Shown here one piece after another: positions 1 through 6,784 of a stretch of 30,830 nt of DNA. The stretch lies in assembly GCA_023229245.1 (NCBI GenBank), contig JALNZU010000035.1, forward strand, positions 1 to 30,830. The letters run 5' to 3'. This DNA is from Bacteroidales bacterium. GTDB lineage: Bacteria > Bacteroidota > Bacteroidia > Bacteroidales > F082. A program made the position numbers and the translations under genes. The notes under the pieces were generated by a model. The model did no database searches and was not told the origin of the DNA. It saw only the letters and a program-made list of their open reading frames with translations. How positions within the stretch are numbered: the first letter of the stretch is position 1; every line of letters starts with the position of its first letter.

Positions 1-119
1 GCTTTTGGCTTGTAATAGTATTGGTGACGACTTAATTGTAATATGCGCAAGACCTTATCTCGTTTAAGTCCCAACCCAATATAACGAATAGCTATCTCTT
101 TTTTAGCTGTTGTGCATAC
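1..119 (-). CDS. IS3-type transposase OrfB, N-terminal fragment (cut by window edge)
   Basis: In the frame +1 to orfA, the minus strand reads ...KKEIAIRYIGLGLKRD... then KVLRILQLSRHQYYYKP, which resembles the HTH_21 start of IS3 OrfB proteins; the YYY motif near the end is typical. The DDE integrase core would lie left of the window. No ATG or GTG is seen in this frame before the homologous part. OrfB is therefore made by frameshifting, from an unusual start, or not at all in this copy. The frame is open from just after a TAA near 127 to the edge. Confidence 0.6.
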
Positions 120-414
120 TTTTTTTTATCATTTCATCCTTTAACCGTCCCTCTAGCTCCTTTTCTGCAAGTAACTTTTTAAGCATGCTGTTTTCCTTTT
201 CTAAGCGCTTAATCTCCTTCAAATGTTCAACGGTCATACCATGTCTAAAACCATCTTCTCCCATAGTTTCAAACTTTTTCTTCCATGAATAGAAGGTCGC
301 AGGATAAATACCATATTTCCCCAAGGTGATTGTAACACCCTGTTCACCAGCTTCTTTAATGATTTGAAGCTTCTCGTCTTTACTGAATTTTCTCTTTTCC
401 ATTTCTGAGTACAT
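103..414 (-). CDS. IS3-type transposase OrfA (helix-turn-helix protein)
   Basis: A 103-residue protein with the usual size and layout of IS3-family OrfA. Residues about 8-50 form the HTH_8/HTH_28 DNA-binding domain, with the characteristic YGIYPATFYSWKKKF recognition-helix region. Residues about 60-95 (KEIKRLEKENSMLKKLLAEK) form the leucine-zipper coiled coil used for dimer formation. It binds the element ends and, as an OrfAB fusion, would perform transposition. The gene ends at a TAA inside the overlap with orfB. Annotation as OrfA is secure; activity of this copy is unknown because orfB sits in the +1 frame, whereas programmed -1 shifting is the usual IS3 mechanism. Confidence 0.85.
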   Translation of the reverse strand: MYSEMEKRKFSKDEKLQIIKEAGEQGVTITLGKYGIYPATFYSWKKKFETMGEDGFRHGMTVEHLKEIKRLEKENSMLKKLLAEKELEGRLKDEMIKKSMHNS

Positions 415-504
415 AATTACTGATTTTTATTGGTAATTATGTCCGATCTTCTAAGGGGCCAAGACATTGTCTAAGGATGTTTTACTTGAAAATTCATTCA
501 TTTT

Positions 505-1050
505 TCAAAAATAATCGTTAAAGAGTTCCAGTTCCTCATTATTAAGTCCCAAATAATATACTCTTTCCCTTACTACATTTTCTATAGACAAAACTTGTCC
601 TTCGACCAATCTTATCCTTAAGTCCTTTAACTTCATCTTTTCAATAATATTACCATGTGTAAAAAAAACATATTTTTTATTCAATATCAACTTATGCCTA
701 AGTTTAATACGAAAGTTAATACCCAAGACTAAACCGATTCCTCCCAAATAGAACATATATTCATGGCTTTCATTATTTTCGACTTTTGATAAATAGAAGA
801 ACCCAACAATAATCCAAACTAATCCAATAATGATAAAAGTATGGTCTACATTAAATACAGAACTTACATTTTTAATTTTAATTTTTGCTTTTCTTGTCAT
901 AGCATAGTAATAAATCGTATCAATAAATATTACTCCCATAGTAAGAATAGAAAAAGTCTTCATGGCAATTACTCTATTTCTGATCAGGCTATCAATAGTA
1001 AAAAAAAACAAAAGAATAAACAGCGTAATGATTTGATTTCTAGTTTTCAT
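505..1050 (-). CDS. Hypothetical four-helix membrane protein
   Basis: An unrecognised 181-residue protein. Four hydrophobic stretches are visible at about residues 6-23, 31-49, 70-88 and 98-112. A more polar C-terminal part of about 65 residues is rich in beta-like alternation (HKLILNKKYVFFTHGNIIEK) and may form a PH-like cytoplasmic domain; that is a guess from the pattern. The gene starts 66 bases downstream of the broken RiPP precursor at 1117-1359, on the same strand, so it could be co-transcribed with it. Small membrane proteins next to bacteriocin precursors are often immunity proteins. That role is inferred only from position. An AT-rich leader precedes the ATG and no clear Shine-Dalgarno is seen, which is normal for Bacteroidota. 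Confidence 0.65.
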   Translation of the reverse strand: MKTRNQIITLFILLFFFTIDSLIRNRVIAMKTFSILTMGVIFIDTIYYYAMTRKAKIKIKNVSSVFNVDHTFIIIGLVWIIVGFFYLSKVENNESHEYMFYLGGIGLVLGINFRIKLRHKLILNKKYVFFTHGNIIEKMKLKDLRIRLVEGQVLSIENVVRERVYYLGLNNEELELFNDYF

Positions 1051-1116
1051 TTTTTAATTTTTAAAATAATCCCCTCACATTCTATTTGTGCAAGGGAATT
1101 TGTTGATTAATTGTAT

Positions 1117-1359
1117 TTAGGATCCACAAACAGTAGAAGCACAAAGGTTATATTCCGAAAATCGAGCATGATCAATCGTGAGGCACAATCCTCCTGCAAG
1201 CCAGCCCGTAGTAGCTGGTATTGCTCCTGATGCGAAAGAAACCAAACCACACACAAAGCTAGATGCACCACCGTTGAGAATTTCCATTTGATTTTCATTA
1301 AGCCTTGATACCGTTTATTTATTTAACGATAACTTTGGGTTTCTTGATATTTTATTCAT
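1117..1359 (-). pseudogene. RiPP precursor peptide (double-glycine leader, lanthipeptide-like) with in-frame stop
   Basis: From the ATG at 1359 the minus strand reads an 80-residue peptide in one frame, broken only by a TAA at 1315-1317 (codon 15). The leader reads MNKISRNPKLSLNK-stop-TVSRLNENQMEILNGG, which matches the Bacteroidota class I lanthipeptide / GG-leader pattern (LNKETxxxLNxxQMxxxxGG). The expected residue at the stop is Glu, so a single GAA to TAA change explains the break. The 49-residue core after Gly-Gly has Cys at 37, 59, 73 and 78 and many Ser/Thr, and ends STVCGS. No modification enzyme or peptidase-transporter is in the window. The overlapping 63-residue ORF at 1107-1298 is a shadow in another frame. 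It is either a recent pseudogene or a read-through/sequence-error case. Confidence 0.7.
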
Positions 1360-1436
1360 TATTAGTAGATTAAATTAGATTTATTTTACAATTAGTCTTA
1401 AAACTAAACATGCGTCAAACTATATTTAGCCTGACG

Positions 1437-1686
1437 CCCAGCTCGATCGAACTTATTCTTCCCTATCAAAAAAATATATTTTGTTGTGCAACAAGGCACA
1501 AACTGTTTGCGAAATAGGAGTGTGTGGATGAGTTTATGGCAGCAACAAACAAATCGGTCTATCTGATTTATCAAGCAACAAAAGCTAATGCTTTTGCAAG
1601 GAATACAGTTAACTTTTTTTGTCGTCATCACTCAAATAGTTTTGTTTGACGTAGCAATGCTACAAAATATTTCATTAAAATACAAG
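1437..1686. repeat. 250-bp dispersed direct repeat, copy 1
   Basis: This block matches 8052-8301 in the same orientation without gaps. I count 10 substitutions, all in the first 99 bases; 1536-1686 is identical to 8151-8301. Inside are two perfect hairpins: CAAAAGC-TAAT-GCTTTTG near 1577 and GTAGC-AAT-GCTAC near 1651. No transposase or clear terminal inverted repeat is visible. A Cys-rich minus-strand ORF (1404-1631) crosses it, but the copies differ mostly at amino-acid-changing positions in that frame, so I do not call it a gene. It may be a MITE-like or decayed element. Confidence 0.85.
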
Positions 1687-1919
1687 TCAGAAAAAAAAAC
1701 GGAAATTCATTCAAACAGCTCTCTATAAATTTTTATTCGTTGTTATTCAATGTTTTATGTCTTATTTAGAATTGTTATAAACTATGATTTCATATTTAAT
1801 TTCTGGATATTCCAGTGATACTGACCCCCATCATCATTTGATCGATTTAAACCCAAACCCCAAAAAATAGATAATAGAAAATTAAAAAAAACCACCCCGA
1901 TTGGGCTTTGAAACACAGA

Positions 1920-2048
1920 AGACCAGGAACAGAGCTCAAGCTGATACACGGACGATACTACCTGTATGGCGTAAAATTTGTTTATGACAAAGCACTAAAA
2001 CGCTCAAGAAAAGTTTCGCTCGGTATTTTGGGGAGTGAGCTGGTCTAG
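1920..2048 (+). pseudogene. Transposase N-terminal remnant
   Basis: The plus strand reads RPGTELKLIHGRYYLYGVKF followed by VYDKALKRSRKVSLGILGSELV and a stop. This resembles the N-terminal segment of a group of Bacteroidota DDE transposases (pattern GTELKxIxGxYYLYxVxxxYDKxxKRxRKxxGxxLG). Only about 43 residues remain, with no start codon and no catalytic domain downstream. A possible old element edge, TGACCCCCATC, lies upstream near 1822. The family name cannot be fixed from this short piece. It shows that this interval has received and lost mobile DNA. Confidence 0.55.
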
Positions 2049-2163
2049 TTTGACTGTACAGTTTTTTTGACAAAGCTAAGTTTATTGTGTTATCCACGCA
2101 GGGAGAGACTGTCAAAGTTATTCTGAAATTTTTCGGGGACCCTGAGTTGAAGTATAGTGTGTA

Positions 2164-2715
2164 CTAAAGTTTTACTGAAACGCCTACGTTCATTTCTTTA
2201 TAATATCCTAGTTTCATGGGGTCAATGAATGGCAAATCATATCCGTACTCAAAATATATACCCACATGACGAGTGAAGTAGTATGCTGCACCTATTCCAA
2301 AATAATATCTGGGCCATATAGTTTGATTTGCGTTTGTTTGAAAATATTTCACTAAGCCAAGCTTTCCGGAAAGGTAGGTTTCAAAACGAAGGTTCTCTTT
2401 ATCAATTATTAACGGGAGGAAATGCCAGTTGCCAACAGTTCCGAAGTTGAGAAACCCATGGGTGTACTCATTAAATCCTTTATAGAGCGCAGTAGAAAGT
2501 CCTGCCTCAAATAATTTGTGCAAACGCCTGCTTAATTGCAGGTCTATGTGGCCATTGTGAAACACACGGTTATTATCAACATATTCGGGCCAGCCGGAGA
2601 CTTTAATATACCAACAAGCAGCTGACTGCGCTTCTTGTGCTTGTAATTCACCGGCAAAAAGAAAAAGGATACATATGATTGTGAAAAATGTACGGAACAA
2701 TTGCTGTTTTTTCAT
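2164..2715 (-). CDS. Probable outer-membrane beta-barrel protein
   Basis: I place the start at 2715 (MKKQQLFRTFF), not at the longer upstream ATG (2808). This gives a clean signal peptide: two Lys, a hydrophobic core (FFTIICILFLFAG), and a cut after LQAQ at about residue 26. The mature part of about 157 residues has alternating aromatic/hydrophobic strands (RYYFGIGAAYYFTRHVGIYF), Gly-rich turns and a final strand ending GVSVKL. This is the pattern of a small outer-membrane barrel of the porin/OmpA-barrel class, with about eight strands. The specific function is not recognisable. It stands alone, with about 150 bases to the upstream PIN gene and a transposase remnant downstream. Confidence 0.65.
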   Translation of the reverse strand: MKKQQLFRTFFTIICILFLFAGELQAQEAQSAACWYIKVSGWPEYVDNNRVFHNGHIDLQLSRRLHKLFEAGLSTALYKGFNEYTHGFLNFGTVGNWHFLPLIIDKENLRFETYLSGKLGLVKYFQTNANQTIWPRYYFGIGAAYYFTRHVGIYFEYGYDLPFIDPMKLGYYKEMNVGVSVKL

Positions 2716-2864
2716 ATCGCAAGATTTTTTAAAAATGTTGTTAGTAATCTTAATTGCTATCAATTTTGAAATTCTTCTTGGGTTGGGGTAAGCACACTCT
2801 AACCGCATTTTTGGTCTGAGCAGTGGTTTGTGCGAATGCGGTATGTGTGTGATTGCTGCATGGG

Positions 2865-3365
2865 CTAAAACGTTTCTCCTAATTGTCTGAACATTTCAAT
2901 GGTGTTCACATACGAAACATTCAAAGCATTACAAGCATCTGGTATTTTTACTTTATTCTGTCTGTTTGGTTCGCTTACTTCTTGTGTAACAACAAATCTG
3001 TTCGCGATGTCAGCAAGGCAGTAAGCTACAAGGAAAGCATCTGCTTCGTCTACATCAAAAAATTCGTTTATGGCATTTGGCAAGTAATGCCCACTTCTCG
3101 ACATTGCCCAAGCTGTCACCTGTACATAAGCAGCCATTACAACTGAGGTATCTTTGAAAAAGTCTTCAGGTAAATTGTTTCTGCACCAGTCTTCAAGTGT
3201 ATCGTTTTTGTCGTAAAGCTCTTTCTTTACCTTGTCAATACTGATAATTCTGCCTTCTTTCGCCAATTTCCGAACCTTATTCCAAAATCCCGCAGCAACA
3301 TCTATCGGATAGTGAAACCGATGAGCCTGAATAAAAAAGTTGCTATCTAAGACATATACTGGCAT
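2865..3365 (-). CDS. DUF4411 family PIN-domain protein (putative toxin ribonuclease)
   Basis: A 166-residue protein with PIN-domain acidic residues in the expected order: Asp7 (VLDSNFFI), Glu49 (KVKKEL), Asp106 and Asp109 (DVDEADAFLVA), with a further acidic cluster near 129-132. The sequence type matches DUF4411, a PIN branch often found directly downstream of ImmA/IrrE-type genes. PIN proteins are Mg-dependent ribonucleases, commonly the toxin of toxin-antitoxin pairs. The ATG lies only 6 bases after the stop of the ImmA/IrrE gene, so the two are almost certainly co-translated from one mRNA. Function as a toxin is known for the fold and inferred here. Confidence 0.8.
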   Translation of the reverse strand: MPVYVLDSNFFIQAHRFHYPIDVAAGFWNKVRKLAKEGRIISIDKVKKELYDKNDTLEDWCRNNLPEDFFKDTSVVMAAYVQVTAWAMSRSGHYLPNAINEFFDVDEADAFLVAYCLADIANRFVVTQEVSEPNRQNKVKIPDACNALNVSYVNTIEMFRQLGETF

Positions 3366-3371
3366 TAGGGG

Positions 3372-4502
3372 CTACAAGTGTTTAGAAAAGAAATTTTGAA
3401 ATGTATCGCCCTTTAAACCCGTCAGTTTATAGGCATCACGATATAATAAGCTACCAGATTTTACCGCCTGATTTACATGCCTGGCAAATATGATACTGAT
3501 TCGTTTTTTGGTTGTTGCATAAAAGTCGCCGCCAGAGCCTTGACTTTCTTTTTTAGCAAATTCCCGATTGGAATATTCTTCGTAGAAATCTAAAAATTGT
3601 GGACTGCTGATTTTGCCTGTATCCAATGCTCTGCGGGCAATAACAATTTCACTCACTTTGAAATATCGTGAAGCATGAGCATAATTATTAGGTTTATGAT
3701 TCCATACTTCATCAAATGCTTGTGCAGGAACTAAAAATTCTGCTGCTACTTTATCGCAAAGAATTTCTATCGGGTCATTGGCAGGTTGTAGTTTTCTGAA
3801 ATCGAAACCTGCACTGTGCCCTGTCCAGATATGTGCTAACTCATGAACAATAGTAAACATCTGAGCAGATTTGAAATCAGAATTGTTTACGAACATGAAA
3901 GGAGCGTATTCGTCCACCAAAACAAAACCTCTACATTCATCAACTGGAATAGGTCGATAATTATTATTTTCAACAACTCCATTAAATATGGTGATAATCC
4001 CTTTGTCCTCAATATGCAGCACCAAATGATCTTGTGCTTCCTGCCAGGTTTTGAACTGGCTTGCCCAATTTTCAGGTAATTGCAATGTCCGACGAATGTC
4101 GGATACAATGGCATTTACATCATTGCTGTTTCTGAACTTTCCTACATATGGCAGTCGTTGAAAATCATTATCCTGCAAATAGTTTTTCAACCAATCCTGT
4201 CTTTGCTGCAACAACAAAATGGTATCATATACATTGATACTTATTTTGTCAACATTGTTTCCATTGGTGCGGAAATAGGGAATGGGAATTTCTTCCTCAG
4301 GTGGTTGAGGTAAAAAAAGATAACCAAAGGGCAAATAAACTTTTTTAGAGAATGCCTCTAATTGTTTTACTGTGGGCTTTTTCAGTCCTTCAAGCCAATC
4401 TAATATTCTAGGAAACTTTTCGGCAAATGCTGGCACATCATACCCAGCTCGGGTGATAGCCCAGGTAAGCATGTCGTTATTTACATTTACTTCCGTTTTC
4501 AT
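3372..4502 (-). CDS. ImmA/IrrE family metallo-endopeptidase with XRE-like N-terminus
   Basis: A 376-residue protein. Residues about 10-60 look like a degenerate XRE-type helix-turn-helix (ITRAGYDVPAFAEKFPRILDWLEG), and residues about 190-270 hold the zinc protease core. The metal motif is HELAH at 220-224 (VHELAHIWTGHS), with the third-ligand Glu in CDKVAAEFLVP at about 255. In known relatives this protease cleaves a repressor or partner protein and so switches on mobile-element or stress genes. It lies 24 bases after the nuclease-like gene at 4527-5015 and 6 bases before the PIN gene, in one minus-strand operon. The arrangement matches the COG2856-PIN toxin-antitoxin-like pairing. The true substrate is unknown. 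Confidence 0.85.
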   Translation of the reverse strand: MKTEVNVNNDMLTWAITRAGYDVPAFAEKFPRILDWLEGLKKPTVKQLEAFSKKVYLPFGYLFLPQPPEEEIPIPYFRTNGNNVDKISINVYDTILLLQQRQDWLKNYLQDNDFQRLPYVGKFRNSNDVNAIVSDIRRTLQLPENWASQFKTWQEAQDHLVLHIEDKGIITIFNGVVENNNYRPIPVDECRGFVLVDEYAPFMFVNNSDFKSAQMFTIVHELAHIWTGHSAGFDFRKLQPANDPIEILCDKVAAEFLVPAQAFDEVWNHKPNNYAHASRYFKVSEIVIARRALDTGKISSPQFLDFYEEYSNREFAKKESQGSGGDFYATTKKRISIIFARHVNQAVKSGSLLYRDAYKLTGLKGDTFQNFFSKHL

Positions 4503-4526
4503 AATGCAAAGTTAAACATCTTGTTA

Positions 4527-5015
4527 TTATAAGAATAGTGAAACAATCTCCTGATGCGGAAGTTCCTCAATTGCAATTTTATACTTTTTAATTGAACTCC
4601 AATTGATAATATTTTTTTGGCTTTTCTTTCCTCTCAATATTATTAATGGAGAAGCAACTCCCCACGGAACTTTGTAGAATGACTTTAGCTTATAATCAGA
4701 TGTGAAAACCACAATTATCAATTCATCAATTTCTTCTGCAGATTCTTTATTCACTACTGAAAACCTGGATTTATTAGTTTCTGCTTTTGCATGTGTTTTT
4801 ACTTGAATATGCTTACCTTTTACATCAATATCCCATCCTTTTTGGATGCCGCTTGTTGCTCTCTTCCCTTCATAAATCATTTCAACAAGCCATTCACCAA
4901 TTTGACTGGTAAAATCCTTCTTATTGATTAGAATGCCCTGTTCTCTTAGTTCCTTCATGGCATTGAAGAAACTTTTAAGAGCTTTCACTTTATCCCTCAA
5001 TTCATTTTTTACCAA
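4527..5015 (-). CDS. PD-(D/E)XK-like nuclease-fold protein (DUF6998-like)
   Basis: A 162-residue protein with the order of acidic and basic residues seen in restriction-endonuclease-like folds: Glu41 in GEWLVEMIYEGKRA, Asp62 or Asp64 in QKGWDIDVKG, and Gln71-x-Lys73 in HIQVKTHAK. The spacing E - about 20 - D - about 8 - QxK fits a PD-(D/E)XK variant, and the overall look is DUF6998-like. It is the first gene of the operon leading into ImmA/IrrE and PIN (24-base gap). It could cut DNA, or it could be a catalytically reduced fold used for binding. The family assignment comes from motif reading, not from a search. Confidence 0.6.
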   Translation of the reverse strand: MVKNELRDKVKALKSFFNAMKELREQGILINKKDFTSQIGEWLVEMIYEGKRATSGIQKGWDIDVKGKHIQVKTHAKAETNKSRFSVVNKESAEEIDELIIVVFTSDYKLKSFYKVPWGVASPLIILRGKKSQKNIINWSSIKKYKIAIEELPHQEIVSLFL

Positions 5016-5214
5016 AACTACTTCCTGGCTTAGTCCCCTAAGAATCGGATAAATTGCTTTAACGATTCAAAGATAAGTATAATTCATGTTAAATTTGCAT
5101 CAGCAAGGAACGACCGAAGGCGTCCACATAGTTAAGGATCAAATGTACGAAAAAGTTTTACTCGAAGCACATTACCTGCTACTGAAACAGACTAACTAAT
5201 AGTGGTTAGCGTGC

Positions 5215-5712
5215 TTATTGTGTAGTGAAGGAAATGTCCTTACCCTGTGCTCGTGCTTCTCGTACTGCTTGTTGATATTGTTCTGGTAATGTGTCTAATG
5301 GAACAATAAGTCCGTCAACCATTACCAGATTTGCAAACGGATTGCTTTCTTGCATATTCTGGGTTGAAAATTCATTGTCCCAAGGTTCAAGTTTTAGTAA
5401 GTTCCTGATTTGCCTTGATTTGTTTCTAATCGTTGACTTATTTGCCCCGAAAAAATTGTTAATGTCGTCAACGGAGAGATATGGCTCAAAGGATTTATCA
5501 AATAAAAAATTGATGGTTCCCAGTGTGTGAATGATTGCAGCCGCCCAAATCTTTGGTTGACCGGTTGCGAAAGGAACATTTCGCTTGCGTGCCAGTTTTT
5601 GAATCAACCGTTCAGCAAGTTCAAAATATTCTCCATCAAGTTTTTTTGTACAAAACTCTTTCAGAAGGTCAAGAATTTTTTGCTTTTGTTCTTCAGTTTT
5701 TTGCTTGTCCAT
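5215..5712 (-). CDS. DUF6398 domain protein
   Basis: A 165-residue soluble, helix-rich protein. Residues about 10-110 (KILDLLKEFCTKKL... then KIWAAAIIHTLGTINFLFD and LSVDDINNFFGANKSTIRNK) match the DUF6398 pattern. The stretch FGANKSTIRNKSRQIRNLL looks like a helix-turn-helix, which suggests nucleic-acid binding, but no enzyme motif is visible. The last 45 residues are less ordered (VDGLIVPLDTLPEQYQQAVR). It is 199 bases upstream of the nuclease-ImmA-PIN operon on the same strand, so membership of the same system is possible but not shown. The biological role of DUF6398 is unknown to me. Confidence 0.65.
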   Translation of the reverse strand: MDKQKTEEQKQKILDLLKEFCTKKLDGEYFELAERLIQKLARKRNVPFATGQPKIWAAAIIHTLGTINFLFDKSFEPYLSVDDINNFFGANKSTIRNKSRQIRNLLKLEPWDNEFSTQNMQESNPFANLVMVDGLIVPLDTLPEQYQQAVREARAQGKDISFTTQ

Positions 5713-5879
5713 TCGATATTATTATTTGAGTTTATACTAAGCTTCAGCGCTTGCTACTAATAGATGCCGGTTACCCGCCATTGCGGCAAGCTGGCTGTTG
5801 AATAAAAGCTTCGCTAGCCAACCAGGAACAAATATAGTAAATCTTACAAACTTTGACCTAATTCAAAAAACAAAGAGTT

Positions 5880-6671
5880 ATGTCAAAAAAAGAGCTTTTC
5901 ATTATCCAACGGGCCAAGGAGCTTGTTCCGGGATTTCGTGAAGGTTTTTCACTGTTTAAACAACAAATTGTGCTCGACCAGATGAGTCCGAGTCTGTTGG
6001 TGAACTATGGTCGTTATGTTGCCCATACAGCACTTCATTTTGGGAAGTCTCCTGAGAATATAAGTGTTGAGGAGATGAATCTGTATTTGTACCGTTTAAG
6101 CATAGAGGAAGAATATTCTGAGACTTTCTTCAAGTTTACGGTTTATGGTATGCGTTATTGGTATCGGCTGTATGGGTTGGAGGATGAGGCATTGAAGATG
6201 CCTGTAATCCGTAAGAAGAGCCCACTGCCAGATGTGCTTTCCAAGAAGGATGTAAAGCGGTTAATAAAAGCACCGCGCAGTTTTAAGCATCGTTTTATTT
6301 TGGCGTTGGTTTACTCCTCAGGGTTACGGCTGAACGAGGCACGTATGCTTAAAATAACCGATTTGCGTATAGAGCGTCGTCAGATTTTTGTCCGTAACGG
6401 CAAAGGTCGCAAGGACAGATATTTTATACTTTCAGAGTATATTGCAAAAGCCCTTCCCAAATATCTCTCACAATACAATCCTAAGGAATATTTATTTGAA
6501 GGTTCTCAGCCAGGCAAGCCTATGGGCAATCGGAGTATGCAGCACGTCATCAATGAGGCGAGGCGCATAGCCGGGATTACAGAAAAATGCTCTATGCATA
6601 CCCTTCGTCACAGTTTTGCCACGTATTTATTAGAAGAGGAAGTGGATATTTATCAGCGAGATAGTAGTTGA
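5880..6671 (+). pseudogene. Tyrosine recombinase (phage-integrase family), C-terminally truncated
   Basis: The 263 codons hold the N-terminal SAM-like core-binding domain (about 20-100) and most of the catalytic domain. Visible catalytic parts are the first Arg (SSGLRLNEARM), the beta-turn Lys (GKGRKDRY) and HTLRH (HxxR) in SMHTLRHSFATYLLEEEVDI. After EEEVDIY the sequence turns to QRDSS-stop, so the second His/Trp box and the nucleophilic Tyr are gone. Full relatives are roughly 280-300 residues. I could not find the missing tail in another frame just downstream, so this is a deletion or junction, not a simple frameshift. Similar recombinases travel with mobile elements in Bacteroidota. The product should be inactive for strand exchange. 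Confidence 0.8.
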
Positions 6672-6784
6672 ATAAGTCCACAACATATCTGAAAAACAGC
6701 ACCATCTTAATAGTAGATATTTTCTGCTGCGGATGGAAATATATTGCTTGTTAACTTTTTACTTTTCATACGTAAGCAAATTTG

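Larger units (their letters stand above)
1..466 (-). mobile_element. IS3-family insertion sequence, right-hand part only
   Basis: The minus strand carries an OrfA-type helix-turn-helix gene followed by the start of an OrfB-type gene that runs off the left edge, which is the IS3 layout. Read on the minus strand, the likely element end is TGTCTTGGCCCC at about 466, upstream of orfA; it starts with TG as IS3 termini usually do. The other terminus and any target duplication lie outside the window, so the exact end is an inference. Confidence 0.7.

Noticed and set aside
1107..1298. 63-residue minus-strand ORF
   Set aside because: It overlaps the RiPP precursor in another frame; the GG-leader frame has clear family features and this one has none.
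1404..1631. Cys-rich 75-residue minus-strand ORF, with a related one at 8058-8246
   Set aside because: It lies in the 250-bp repeat; substitutions between copies change amino acids freely (for example Lys/Glu, Leu/Phe, Gln/Leu), and there is no sign of selection for the protein.
1437..1650. Possible degenerate ECF sigma-factor reading in the plus frame of the repeat (LILPYQK ... ARNTVNFF)
   Set aside because: The resemblance is weak, the frame holds a stop in both copies, and no region 4 is present.
5091..5214. Short peptide frame VKDQMYEKVLLEAHYLLLKQ and a small CTAAC/GTTAG hairpin
   Set aside because: A stop lies directly upstream, the frame is very short and no family matches; the hairpin stem has only five base pairs.
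5713..5879. GC-richer inverted segments (GCCATTGCGGCAAGCTGGC and similar) upstream of the recombinase, considered as an integron-type attC/att site
   Set aside because: No core sites or conserved arm symmetry could be established; it could equally be ordinary spacer.
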